DNA from: an uncultured Tepidimonas sp. | GTDB taxonomy: Bacteria > Pseudomonadota > Gammaproteobacteria > Burkholderiales > Burkholderiaceae_C | NCBI GenBank assembly: GCA_937949455.1 | Contig: CALEDU010000098.1 | Span: forward strand, 1-13,706 | Length of the DNA stretch: 13,706 nucleotides | Direction: 5' to 3' | Shown here: piece after piece, positions 1-7,540 of the stretch | How the letters are laid out: each line of letters begins with the position of its first letter | Position numbering within the stretch: the stretch's first letter is position 1 | The notes under the pieces: model-generated | What the model saw: only the letters and a program-made list of their open reading frames with translations | Databases searched by the model: none | What the model was told of the DNA's origin: nothing | Program-made: the position numbers and the translations under genes

Positions 1-280
1 GGCTAGACCAAACATAGCCGCCGAGCGCCCCAGCCCCAGCCCCAATGGCTGCACCGCGCACCGCCCCCTTGCTGCCATCGGTCACCGCACCCAGCACGGC
101 CCCGGCGGCCGCGCCGATCATGGCGCCCTTGGCGGTGCCAGACTGTTGCGCTTCGGACATGTTGGCGCAACCGCCCAGCGCCACGGCGGTGGCGAGCGCG
201 GCAAGCCAAGCGGTGTGGAGCGGGCCGCGGGATGGGCCTCGAGATGGTCCCTGGAAACGGACGAAATCCAGCGGTGTCAT
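1..280 (-). CDS. Glycine-zipper lipoprotein, N-terminal part (gene runs off the window)
   Basis: The reading frame is open from an ATG at 278-280 to the left edge, giving 93 codons with no stop. The ATG is preceded by a good ribosome site (AGGAG, about 7 nt upstream), which fixes the start. The protein has a polar N-region with a GPSRGPSRGP stretch, then a hydrophobic segment ending in VALGGC, a plausible lipobox with Cys38 as the lipidated residue. After the Cys comes a Gly/Ala-rich glycine-zipper stretch (GAMIGAAAGAVLGAV, then GAAIGAGAGALGGY). This arrangement is typical of outer-membrane lipoproteins of the YiaD/OmpA type or SlyB/17-kDa-antigen type. The C-terminal part that would decide between them lies outside the window. 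The N-region before the hydrophobic core is longer than usual, about 22 residues. The gene is divergent from the Nudix gene, with 119 nt between the two starts. Confidence 0.72.
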   Translation of the reverse strand, partial: MTPLDFVRFQGPSRGPSRGPLHTAWLAALATAVALGGCANMSEAQQSGTAKGAMIGAAAGAVLGAVTDGSKGAVRGAAIGAGAGALGGYVWSS

Positions 281-399
281 GGCGAAACTCCTGCGTGATG
301 CGCCCAACGGCGCGGGATCGCTACCATTGTGATCCAGATCCGCCCGGCCAGCCACTGCGCGGCCACTGCTGTTACCCACGGTGACAACCGATACACATC

Positions 400-2145
400 A
401 TGGTCCGTCCCCACCTGCGCCTGCGACCGCCCCAACCCCCTGCCCCTGCGCGTCCGGCGGCAACCTTGCTGCTGGTGCGCGATGGCGACGCCGGCCTGGA
501 GGTGCTGATGACGCGGCGCTCGGCACACGCCAGCTTCGCGCCCGGGGCCTACGTCTTTCCTGGCGGTGCCATCGACGAGGCGGACCGCGCCGCCGCCCAC
601 GATCCGGCGCTGGCCTGGCGACGGGACCAGGATGCAGCCCTGCGCCCGGCGCTGCTGGCCGCCGTACGCGAGAGCTTCGAGGAATTGGGCATACTGTTGG
701 CCCGCGATGCGCACGGCCGCTGGGTCGCCCCTGCCACCGTGGCCGCCCTCGATCGGCACAGCCCGCTGCTGCCGCAGTGCCGGGCGCACGGTTTGATGCT
801 GGCGCTGGACGCCTTGTGGTGGCTGGCGCACTGGATCACGGACCGCGATCTGCCCAAGCGCTTCGACGTGCCTTTTTTCATCGCCCGCATGCCGCCGCAG
901 CAAACGCCGCTGGCCGACAACCGCGAGCAGTTCGAACCCGTCTGGGTCGCCCCGAGCGAGGCATTGCGCCGCCACGCGGCGGGGCACTTTCCCATGGTCT
1001 ACCCGACCGTGCGCACCCTGGCGTATCTGCAGCGCTACCCCGACAGCGCAGCCCTGCTGGACGACTGCGCGGCCCGCCAGGGCCCACAATGGGTCAGCTG
1101 CCCCCGCGCGGGCTGGCTAGGAGGGCAGGAAGCGCGCTTCATGGAACACGAGCCGCCTTTCGGCGAACTGGAGCTGACCTGCCCCGACGGGCAACTGGAA
1201 CACCACCTGGACTGGCGGCATGACGCGCCGGTGGCCTTGACCCGCCATGTGCTGCGCTTGACCGCCCCCAACCCCGGGACCATGACCGGTCCCGGCACCA
1301 ACAGCTATCTGGTGGGCGAGTCCGAGACCGGCCATATCGCCATCGATCCTGGGCCCAACGACGCCGGCCACCTGCAACGGCTGTTCGAGGCGGCGGGCGG
1401 CGACCTGCGCGCCATCGTCTGCACCCACTCGCACCCCGACCACTCGCCGGGCACCTATCCCTTGCAGGCGCTGTGCCGCGCTGTCGGCCGCCCCGCCCCG
1501 CCGGTACTCGGCCTGCCCAGCGCGCCGACGGTGCGAGCGCACAGCCACTTCCGCCCCGAGCGGGCGCTGGCAGACGGCGAGCAGCTGGTGCTGTCGGCAA
1601 CCGATGGCGACCCCCGTCATACCCTGCGCGTGCTGCACACGCCCGGCCACGCCGCCAACCACCTCTGCCTGGTGCTGGAGGAAGACGGCCTGCTGTTCAG
1701 CGGCGACCACATCCTCAATGGCAGCACCACGGTCATCGACCCGCCCGATGGCGACATGGATGCCTACCTGGCCTCGCTGCAGCGGCTGCGGGCGGCTTGC
1801 GACGAGTACGACATCCGCTACATCCTGCCGGCCCATGGCCATGTGCTGGGCGATGCCCCGCGCGCCATCGAACGGCTGTTGACCCACCGATTGCAGCGCG
1901 AGGCAAAAATTGCCCGTGTGCTGGCCGAACACCCCGACGGCGATCTGGCGATCTGGGTACGCCACGCTTATGATGATGTGCCGCCCCACCTGTGGCCGGT
2001 GGCTCGGCGCTCACTGCTGGCCCATCTGCTGCGCCTCGATCCTGCGCGCTTTGATGCGGGGATGGAGGATCGTCAGTCAATCACCGACTTCTGCCCGTTC
2101 GGGAGGCAGGGGGCACCGAACACGCCGATTCCAGGGCACGGTTGA
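400..2145 (+). CDS. Nudix hydrolase / metallo-beta-lactamase fold fusion protein
   Basis: This 581-aa protein joins two hydrolase domains. Residues about 18-200 are Nudix-like: FPGG (53-56) begins the Nudix box, and RESFEELG (90-97) ends it after an insertion of roughly 25-30 residues, as in NUDT19-type proteins. Residues about 280-500 are a metallo-beta-lactamase fold of the LACTB2 type: THSHPDH (His343, His345, Asp347, His348), a ligand in HTPGH (His413/His417), the bridging Asp436 in FSGDH, and His479 in LPAHGH. A C-terminal tail of about 90 residues fits the winged-helix part of LACTB2-like proteins. All metal ligands expected of an active MBL enzyme are visible. Substrates are unknown; nucleotide-diphosphate or CoA derivatives (Nudix) and RNA or thioester (MBL) are possible from family knowledge. 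The ATG at 400 is the first start after an in-frame TGA at 382 and has no clear Shine-Dalgarno. A cytoplasmic location is likely, as no signal peptide is seen. Confidence 0.85.
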   Translation: MVRPHLRLRPPQPPAPARPAATLLLVRDGDAGLEVLMTRRSAHASFAPGAYVFPGGAIDEADRAAAHDPALAWRRDQDAALRPALLAAVRESFEELGILLARDAHGRWVAPATVAALDRHSPLLPQCRAHGLMLALDALWWLAHWITDRDLPKRFDVPFFIARMPPQQTPLADNREQFEPVWVAPSEALRRHAAGHFPMVYPTVRTLAYLQRYPDSAALLDDCAARQGPQWVSCPRAGWLGGQEARFMEHEPPFGELELTCPDGQLEHHLDWRHDAPVALTRHVLRLTAPNPGTMTGPGTNSYLVGESETGHIAIDPGPNDAGHLQRLFEAAGGDLRAIVCTHSHPDHSPGTYPLQALCRAVGRPAPPVLGLPSAPTVRAHSHFRPERALADGEQLVLSATDGDPRHTLRVLHTPGHAANHLCLVLEEDGLLFSGDHILNGSTTVIDPPDGDMDAYLASLQRLRAACDEYDIRYILPAHGHVLGDAPRAIERLLTHRLQREAKIARVLAEHPDGDLAIWVRHAYDDVPPHLWPVARRSLLAHLLRLDPARFDAGMEDRQSITDFCPFGRQGAPNTPIPGHG

Positions 2146-2146
2146 A

Positions 2147-2484
2147 AAGTGAAGTCTGCCGGTACGCCGGATTCTGTGCACGGGGCCCGAGGGCCCCGCG
2201 TGACCGCCATTCCTCTGGGCCGCTGGTCACCCAGACGGCTCGATGCCACCTACCCGCCAGCTCGGCCCGCGGGCCACGGGCAGGGGTTACCCCCAGGCTG
2301 GCCTACTTGGTGTTGCTGCGCGTAGAGATTGCCCGTTTCACCCGAACTGAATCGGCTCGTCTCTGTTGCTCTAATCCTCACCTCGCGGTGGAGAGGTGTT
2401 ACCTCCTACGCTGCCCTGCGCAGTCCGGACGTTCCTCCAGCGCGCCCTTGCGGGCCCTGCGCCGGCGGCGGTCTGGCAGACTTC
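2147..2484 (-). ncRNA. rnpB: RNase P RNA, bacterial type A
   Basis: The catalytic RNA of RNase P matures tRNA 5' ends. The terminal helix P1 is a perfect 10-bp pairing: the 5' strand GAAGTCTGCC (plus positions 2475-2484) with the 3' strand GGCAGACTTC (2151-2160). The conserved core is present in the expected order on the minus strand: GGAGGAACGTCCGGACT near the 5' end, then GCGCAGGGCAG and GGAGGTAACACCTC, GAGCAACAGAGA, GGTGAAACGG, GGTAGGTGGC, and ACAGAATCCGGCGTACCGG at the 3' end. Length is about 338 nt, normal for type A. The 3' end is set four nt past P1 by analogy with E. coli. It lies within 2 nt of the stop codon of the convergent Nudix/MBL gene, and no hairpin plus T-tract follows it. 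One core position differs from the E. coli GGAGGAAAGTCC (an A to C change). Confidence 0.96.
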
Positions 2485-2492
2485 ACCCGTTT

Positions 2493-2498
2493 ATTATC
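2493..2498 (-). promoter_or_regulatory. Probable -10 element of rnpB
   Basis: On the minus strand, GATAAT (5 of 6 matches to TATAAT) ends 8 nt before the first base of mature RNase P RNA, the right distance for a sigma70 -10 box feeding a start at or near the RNA 5' end. No convincing -35 hexamer sits 16-18 nt further upstream (the 17-nt position reads AAGCAC). Confidence 0.45.
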
Positions 2499-2519
2499 GC
2501 TGCTGCGCCCGCCGGGTGC

Positions 2520-2548
2520 TTGGCCGGCAGCGCCGGCCTGCGTATCAT
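2520..2548 (+). promoter_or_regulatory. Probable sigma70 promoter of the FAD-dependent dehydrogenase gene
   Basis: TTGGCC at 2520-2525 (4 of 6 matches to TTGACA) and TATCAT at 2543-2548 (5 of 6 matches to TATAAT) are separated by exactly 17 nt. Transcription would begin near 2555, leaving a leader of about 36 nt before the ATG at 2591. It lies back to back with the rnpB promoter, so the two genes appear to be divergently transcribed from about 60 bp of DNA. Confidence 0.55.
2522..2538. repeat. Perfect 7-bp inverted repeat inside the promoter region
   Basis: GGCCGGC and GCCGGCC flank a 3-nt AGC centre. The palindrome covers the end of the -35 hexamer and most of the spacer of the FAD-gene promoter and lies upstream of the rnpB -10 box. 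It could be an operator or a chance GC-rich palindrome; no regulator can be assigned. Confidence 0.35.
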
Positions 2549-2590
2549 CCGCGCCATGCCCGATCACCACGGGCCCCGAGGACCCACCGC

Positions 2591-4453
2591 ATGATCCGCA
2601 TTGCCGAACTGAAGCTGCCGCTGCAGGCTTTGCCTGTCGAAACCCGTCGCGCTGCCGACGCCCCACCCGAAACTGCAGCCGATCGCGCACCGCCCCCGCA
2701 CCCCATCGCCGCGCTGCGGGCGCTGGCCGCCCAGGCGCTGGACGTGCCAGCCAGCGCCATCACCCAGTTGAATGTGTTCAAGCGCGCATTCGATGCACGG
2801 GGCGCGCAGATCCGCGCCGTCTATATCGTGGACGTAGCCCTGACCGATGCCGCCCAGGAAGCTGCCGTGCTGCAACGGTGGGCGGGACATCCGCACATTC
2901 AGCCCACGCCAGACATGGCGTGGCGGCCGCCTGCTCGCGCCGCACGGGATGGGGTGAGCGCCGATGGCGAACGACCGGTCGTGGTGGGTTTTGGGCCCTG
3001 CGGCATCTTTGCCGCCCTGACGCTGGCCGAGATGGGGCTGCGCCCCCTGGTGCTGGAACGCGGCCGCCCCGTGCGCCGCCGTACAAAGGACACCTGGGGG
3101 CTGTGGCGCAAACAGGTCCTCACGCCCGAATCGAATGTGCAGTTTGGCGAAGGCGGTGCCGGGTTGTTTTCGGATGGCAAGCTCTACAGCCAGATCAAGG
3201 ACCCGCGCCACCTGGGGCGGCGGGTGATACAGGCCTTCGTGGATGCCGGCGCGCCGCCCGAAATCCTGTACGAGGCGCATCCGCACATCGGCACTTTCAA
3301 ACTCGTCAAGGTGGTGGAGGCGCTGCGCGAGCGCATCACCGCGCTGGGCGGCGAGGTGCGCTTCGAGCAGCAGGTCACGGACTTCGTGCTGGAGCGCACG
3401 GCTGAGGGCCAACTGGCGCTGCAAGGGCTGCGCGTGCGCGACCTGGCCAGCGGCCAAGAGATCACCCTGCCCGCCCGCCGCGTGGTGCTGGCGCTGGGCC
3501 ACAGCGCGCGCGACACTTTCGAGCAACTCCACCGCCACGGTGTGTTCCTGGAAGCCAAACCGTTTTCGATCGGTGTGCGCATCGAACACCCGCAAAGCGT
3601 CATCGACCGCGCCCGCTGGGGCCGCCACGCCGGCCACCCGCTGCTCGGTGCAGCGGCGTACAAGCTGGTACATCATGCCCATAACGGGCGTGCCGTGTAC
3701 AGCTTCTGCATGTGCCCGGGGGGGACGGTGGTGGCGGCCACCAGCGAACCCGAGCGCGTCGTCACCAACGGCATGAGCCAGTACTCGCGCGCCGAGCGCA
3801 ACGCCAATGCCGGGCTGGTGGTGGGCATCGGGCCCATGGATTTTGCGCAGCACGATGCAGCGGCCTGGCACGCCGCCTTTGGCGACGAGGCGGGCAGCCG
3901 CTATGCGGCCGAAGCCGCAGCGCTGTCCGCCCACGGAGCGACCCACCCCCTGGCGGGCGTGGTGCTGCAGCGCCGCTTGGAAAGCGCCGCCTACCATGCT
4001 GGGGGTGGCGGCTACCTAGCGCCAGGACAGTTGGTCGGTGATTTTTTGGCCACCCGGCCCTCCCGCGCTTTCGGGGACGTGATGCCGTCGTACAAACCCG
4101 GGGTCACCCTGGGCGATCTGGCCACGGTGCTGCCCGCCTACGCGGTACAGGCCATGCGCGAGGCATTGCCCGTCTTCGGTCGGCAGATCCAAGGCTACGA
4201 CCGCGCCGATGCGCTCATGACCGGGGTGGAGACCCGCACCTCGTCGCCCCTGCGCATCACCCGCGGGGCGGACTACCAAAGCCTCAATACCGCTGGCCTA
4301 TACCCCGCGGGCGAAGGGGCGGGCTATGCGGGGGGCATTCTGTCGGCAGCGGTCGATGGCACCAAAGTGGCCGAGGCGCTGGGCTGTCATATGCTTGGGG
4401 TGACACCGCCCCCGCCCGAGCGCAGCGCCCCTACGTCCATCAGCTACGGCTGA
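2591..4453 (+). CDS. NAD(P)/FAD-dependent dehydrogenase, uncharacterised (COG2509-like)
   Basis: This 620-aa flavoprotein is predicted to be a soluble oxidoreductase whose substrate is unknown. The N-terminal 110 residues form the family's preceding domain, with NVFKRAFDAR at 61-70. The dinucleotide-binding site VVVGFGPCGIFAALTLAE (Gly133, Gly135, Gly138) then binds the FAD ADP moiety. The family motif GEGGAGLFSDGKL follows at 186-198. Near the C-terminus AGEGAGYAGGILSAAVDG is the second FAD-contacting segment that closes the Rossmann domain. The length matches the longer members of this family. The ATG at 2591 is chosen because GAGGA lies 8 nt upstream and the protein begins as relatives do (MIRI-ELKLPL). 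An in-frame start further upstream, at 2396, would lie inside rnpB. It converges on htpX. The E. coli-type function is not established, so no symbol is given. Confidence 0.88.
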   Translation: MIRIAELKLPLQALPVETRRAADAPPETAADRAPPPHPIAALRALAAQALDVPASAITQLNVFKRAFDARGAQIRAVYIVDVALTDAAQEAAVLQRWAGHPHIQPTPDMAWRPPARAARDGVSADGERPVVVGFGPCGIFAALTLAEMGLRPLVLERGRPVRRRTKDTWGLWRKQVLTPESNVQFGEGGAGLFSDGKLYSQIKDPRHLGRRVIQAFVDAGAPPEILYEAHPHIGTFKLVKVVEALRERITALGGEVRFEQQVTDFVLERTAEGQLALQGLRVRDLASGQEITLPARRVVLALGHSARDTFEQLHRHGVFLEAKPFSIGVRIEHPQSVIDRARWGRHAGHPLLGAAAYKLVHHAHNGRAVYSFCMCPGGTVVAATSEPERVVTNGMSQYSRAERNANAGLVVGIGPMDFAQHDAAAWHAAFGDEAGSRYAAEAAALSAHGATHPLAGVVLQRRLESAAYHAGGGGYLAPGQLVGDFLATRPSRAFGDVMPSYKPGVTLGDLATVLPAYAVQAMREALPVFGRQIQGYDRADALMTGVETRTSSPLRITRGADYQSLNTAGLYPAGEGAGYAGGILSAAVDGTKVAEALGCHMLGVTPPPPERSAPTSISYG

Positions 4454-4467
4454 TCGCGACAGACGCC

Positions 4468-4486
4468 GACGGGCGCGCGGCCCGTC
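4468..4486. terminator. Inverted repeat between convergent genes, weak terminator candidate
   Basis: GACGGGC and GCCCGTC form a perfect 7-bp stem around a 5-nt GCGCG loop, 14 nt after the stop of the FAD gene and 20 nt beyond the stop of htpX on the other strand. No T-tract follows on either strand. It is placed where a bidirectional terminator would be expected. Confidence 0.4.
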
Positions 4487-4506
4487 CATTCGGCACCGGG
4501 GCCCGC

Positions 4507-5376
4507 TCAGGCCGCCTGCAGCGCGGCAATGCGCTCTTCGATCGGCGGGTGGGTGCTGAACAGTTTGCCCAGCCCGCCCGTGATACCCAAGGCCTGCATG
4601 CCTTGCGGCAAGGCCCCAGGCTGCAGCCCGCCCAAGCGCGCCAGCGCATTGATCATCGGCTGCTTGCGCCCCATCAAAGCCGCAGAACCCGCATCGGCGC
4701 GGAACTCGCGCTGGCGGCTGAACCAGGCCACGATGATCGCGGCGAGAAAGCCCAAGATCACCTCCATCACGATGCTGGTAACCAGATAGCCGATGCCGGG
4801 GCCGGACTGCTCGCTGTCGCCGCGGCGCAAAAAGCTGTCCACCACATAGCCGATCACACGGCTCAGGAACACGACGAAGGTGTTCATCACGCCCTGGATC
4901 AAGGTCATGGTCACCATGTCGCCGTTGGCGATGTGCGCCACCTCGTGGCCAATGACGGCTTCGACTTCCTCGCGCGTCATGTTTTGCAGCAGGCCGGTGG
5001 AGACCGCCACCAGCGCCGAATCCTTGAACGCCCCGGTAGCGAAGGCGTTGGGTTCGCCCTCGTAGATGCCGACTTCGGGCATGCCGATGCCCGCCTTGTC
5101 GGCAAAGCGGCGCACGGTATTGACGATCCACGCCTCCTCGGCATTGCGCGGCTCGTTGATGACGACCAGCCCGGTCGTCCATTTGGCCATGGGCTTGCTG
5201 ATCAGCAGCGAGATGAAGGCGCCACCAAAGCCGATGACCAGCGAGAATATCGCCAGCGCCGTCAAATCCAGTCCGTTGGCGGTCAGAAAGCGATCCACGC
5301 CCAGGATGCGGGTGGTGATCAACAGCACCGCCATCACGGCAAGGTTGGTCAGGACCAGCAGCAAGATGCGTTTCAT
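4507..5376 (-). CDS. htpX: Membrane-bound zinc metalloprotease HtpX (M48 family)
   Basis: HtpX is an inner-membrane protease that, together with FtsH in E. coli, degrades misfolded membrane proteins. The 289-aa length matches the family. Two N-terminal membrane segments are visible (about 4-25 and 37-58). The cytosolic catalytic domain carries HEVAH (His144, Glu145, His148) and the third zinc ligand Glu224 in RQREFRAD, with two further hydrophobic segments (about 155-180 and 190-218) between them. The start ATG is preceded by GGAG at about 5 nt. The gene is the last of a minus-strand run after pyrC and the EEP gene, but has its own sigma32-type promoter in the 111-nt gap. The active-site residues are intact. 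Confidence 0.97.
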   Translation of the reverse strand: MKRILLLVLTNLAVMAVLLITTRILGVDRFLTANGLDLTALAIFSLVIGFGGAFISLLISKPMAKWTTGLVVINEPRNAEEAWIVNTVRRFADKAGIGMPEVGIYEGEPNAFATGAFKDSALVAVSTGLLQNMTREEVEAVIGHEVAHIANGDMVTMTLIQGVMNTFVVFLSRVIGYVVDSFLRRGDSEQSGPGIGYLVTSIVMEVILGFLAAIIVAWFSRQREFRADAGSAALMGRKQPMINALARLGGLQPGALPQGMQALGITGGLGKLFSTHPPIEERIAALQAA

Positions 5377-5432
5377 GGAGTCTCCGTAGCAGGTTGATCA
5401 AGCCGTGCCCTTTGACACAGCCCTGGTTCCCA

Positions 5433-5460
5433 AGATGGGGCCAAGCCCGCGCAACTCAAG
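5433..5460 (-). promoter_or_regulatory. Heat-shock (sigma32, RpoH) promoter of htpX
   Basis: Read on the minus strand, CTTGAGT (5454-5460) is a -35 matching CTTGAAA at 5 of 7 positions. It is followed after 13 nt by CCCCATCT (5433-5440), which fits the sigma32 -10 consensus CCCCATNT completely. The predicted start is near 5426, giving a leader of about 50 nt to the htpX ATG. htpX is a known heat-shock gene in E. coli, so the match is expected biologically. Confidence 0.8.
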
Positions 5461-5487
5461 ATGTCCAAATCGAATGGTATCAGATAC

Positions 5488-6363
5488 TCAGAGTCGAGCC
5501 GGCACCCCGAGTTCCAGCACCAGCGGCTGGTGATCCGACAGGCGGGTATCGGCATCCAGCCGCACGCTCCGCACGGCCGACGCCAGCCTGGGCGTGACGA
5601 AGATGAAATCGCAGGCCATGGGTGTTTCGCCAGGCTCGTGCACCCGAAAGGTCGCGGGCCTGGGTCCCGGCCCGTGGGCCTGGGTCCAGGCATCGACAAA
5701 GACACCAGCCCCATGCGCGGATGGCCCGACCAAGACGCGATAGGCCTCGCTGCCAGGCGCGGTGTTGAAGTCCCCGCACAACACCGCCTCGCCCGCCCAC
5801 ACCCGGGCATGGAAAGGGGTGTCTGCGGGCTCTGTGTCGGTGCGGGGCGGCGCTGCAGCCACTGCGGCCCCCTCCTGCTGCCAGGCGGCCAGCGCGCGGG
5901 CCTGGGCCAGGCGCTGTGTGGCGGAGTAGTACGCCAAATGGGTGGCACCGATGCGCAATGGCCCCCAGGGGGCCTGCACGGTCAGCGCCGCCAGTACACG
6001 CGGCATGGACGGCACCGCAGGGTCGGCCGGATATGGCAGCGGCTGGTGGCACACCTGCAGTGCGGGCAAGCGGGTGGCAATCAGATTGCCGAAACGCTGG
6101 CGCGTGGCACGACCCGGCCGCCAATCGTCCACTGCGGGTGCAAAAAACACCTCGTAATCGGGCAGGGCCGCAGCCACCGCAGCAACCTGGTCCACCTCGG
6201 CGGCACCGGCCAGGCCGCCAAAGTGCTGTGCCACCTCTTGCAGGCAGATCACTTCGGGATTTCCGCCCCAATCCCGCGCATACGCCAGCACCCGCGCGAC
6301 ATCCACACGGCCGTCCATGCCGCGAAACCACTGCACATTCCAGGTCAGGATACGCATCTCCAT
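5488..6363 (-). CDS. Endonuclease/exonuclease/phosphatase (EEP) family protein
   Basis: This 291-aa protein has the EEP (DNase I / exonuclease III-like) motifs in order: LTWNVQW (Asn9), CLQEV (metal-binding Glu43), ATHLAYY (His142), CGDFNTAPG (Asp198, Asn200), ACDFIFVT (Asp252) and LSDHQPLVLEL (Asp277, His278). All catalytic positions are present, so it should be an active Mg-dependent phosphoesterase. The substrate (DNA, RNA, phosphoinositide-like or other) cannot be told from the family alone. No signal peptide is seen, so a cytoplasmic role is likely. It follows pyrC by 70 nt on the same strand and may be co-transcribed with it. Two ATGs, two codons apart, could start the protein. The upstream one is taken, with a weak G-rich ribosome site before it. 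Confidence 0.88.
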   Translation of the reverse strand: MEMRILTWNVQWFRGMDGRVDVARVLAYARDWGGNPEVICLQEVAQHFGGLAGAAEVDQVAAVAAALPDYEVFFAPAVDDWRPGRATRQRFGNLIATRLPALQVCHQPLPYPADPAVPSMPRVLAALTVQAPWGPLRIGATHLAYYSATQRLAQARALAAWQQEGAAVAAAPPRTDTEPADTPFHARVWAGEAVLCGDFNTAPGSEAYRVLVGPSAHGAGVFVDAWTQAHGPGPRPATFRVHEPGETPMACDFIFVTPRLASAVRSVRLDADTRLSDHQPLVLELGVPARL

Positions 6364-6433
6364 CCCCCAGACCAGCCTCTATGGCCAGCGGTATCTGTAT
6401 CGTACCTGGCGGGGCAACACCGCGTGCGCGGCT

Positions 6434-7489
6434 TCAGGCCACAGCAGCGGGCTGCACCCGCCAATACAGCGTCTCGCCGGCACGCAGCGGCCGCAGCTGC
6501 GCCTCGCCAAAGGCGTAGCCATCGGGCACCGTCCACGCCTCGCGTTTGAGCGTGACGCGCTCAGCGTTGCGCGGCAGGCCATAAAAGTCCGGTCCGTGCA
6601 GGCTGGCAAAGCCCTCCAGCTTGTCCAGCGCGCCTGCGGCCTCGAAAGCCTCCGCGTACAGCTCCAACGCCGCCGGCGCGGTGTAGCAGCCGGCGCAACC
6701 ACAGGCGTGCTCTTTCAGATGCACCGCGTGTGGCGCACTGTCGGTGCCAAGGAAGAAACGGGGGTGACCACTGGTGGCCGCTGCGAGCAACGCTTGTCGA
6801 TGCACCTCGCGTTTGAGCACCGGCAGGCAGTAGTGGTGGGGCCGGATGCCGCCAGCCAGCAGCGCGTTGCGGTTGTACAGCAAATGATGCGCGGTGACGG
6901 TTGCCGCCAGGTTCGGCCCAGCCTCGGCAACATACTGCGCTGCCTCCCGGGTGGTGATGTGCTCCAACACGATCTTCAGGCCGGGGAAGTCGCGCCGCAG
7001 CGGCTCCAGCACCCGCTCGATGAACACCGCCTCGCGGTCGAAGATATCGACCTCGCTGTCGGTCACCTCGCCGTGCACCAGCAGCAACAGCCCAGCGCGC
7101 TGCATCGCCTCCAGCGTCCGGTAGACGCGGCGAATATCGGTGACACCGGCGTCGCTGTTCGTGGTGGCCCCCGCCGGGTAGAGCTTGACCGCCACCACGC
7201 CGGCCTCGCGTGCGTGGGCGATCTCCTGCGGCGGCAGCTTGTCGGTCAGGTACAGGGTCATCAGCGGTTCAAACGCCATACCCGCTGGCCGCGCTGCCAG
7301 AATGCGCGCGCGGTAGGCAGCTGCCTGCGCTGCGGTGGTCACCGGCGGCTTGAGGTTGGGCATCACGATGGCGCGCGCAAACTGTGCCGCCGTGTGCGGC
7401 ACCGTGGTAGCCAGCGCCGCGCCGTCGCGCAGGTGCACATGCCAGTCATCGGGGCGGGTCAGCGTCAAGGTGTCAGGAACGTGGCTCAT
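6434..7489 (-). CDS. pyrC: Dihydroorotase, class II (pyrC type)
   Basis: This enzyme cyclises N-carbamoyl-L-aspartate to dihydroorotate, the third step of pyrimidine synthesis, in the cytoplasm. The 351-aa length is normal for the PyrC type. Zinc-site residues are all visible: DWHVHLRDG (His17, His19), the carboxylated lysine in AVKLYPAG (Lys102), His139 in LLVHGEV, His177 in VLEHITT, and the catalytic Asp250 in LGTDSAPH. The ATG at 7489 is chosen because [17 protein letters not shown] begins as relatives do. An upstream in-frame ATG would add 13 unrelated residues ([13 protein letters not shown]). No strong Shine-Dalgarno precedes it. Its 5' end lies only about 50 nt from the truncated YeeE/YedE remnant, so the upstream region may be a new junction. 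Confidence 0.96.
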   Translation of the reverse strand: MSHVPDTLTLTRPDDWHVHLRDGAALATTVPHTAAQFARAIVMPNLKPPVTTAAQAAAYRARILAARPAGMAFEPLMTLYLTDKLPPQEIAHAREAGVVAVKLYPAGATTNSDAGVTDIRRVYRTLEAMQRAGLLLLVHGEVTDSEVDIFDREAVFIERVLEPLRRDFPGLKIVLEHITTREAAQYVAEAGPNLAATVTAHHLLYNRNALLAGGIRPHHYCLPVLKREVHRQALLAAATSGHPRFFLGTDSAPHAVHLKEHACGCAGCYTAPAALELYAEAFEAAGALDKLEGFASLHGPDFYGLPRNAERVTLKREAWTVPDGYAFGEAQLRPLRAGETLYWRVQPAAVA

Positions 7490-7540
7490 GGGCCGGATTG
7501 TCGCCGAGCGAGAGGGCGGGCACAGCACAAGGGGGCAGGT

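Noticed and set aside
281..399. Promoters in the divergent gap between the lipoprotein and the Nudix gene
   Set aside because: Candidate -10 boxes (CACAAT on minus, GATACA on plus) have no acceptable -35 partner, so neither is called.
2396..2590. N-terminal extension of the FAD-dependent dehydrogenase from an upstream start
   Set aside because: It would be read from DNA that is antisense to rnpB, lacks family similarity, and the ATG at 2591 has a good ribosome site and promoter.
7490..7528. Longer pyrC starting at an upstream ATG
   Set aside because: The extra 13 residues have no family similarity, while [17 protein letters not shown] begins as dihydroorotases do.
6317..7540. Long plus-strand frame running antisense through pyrC into the YeeE/YedE remnant
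   Set aside because: The part opposite pyrC is an open shadow frame caused by high GC. Only the end after about 7541 looks like a real protein.
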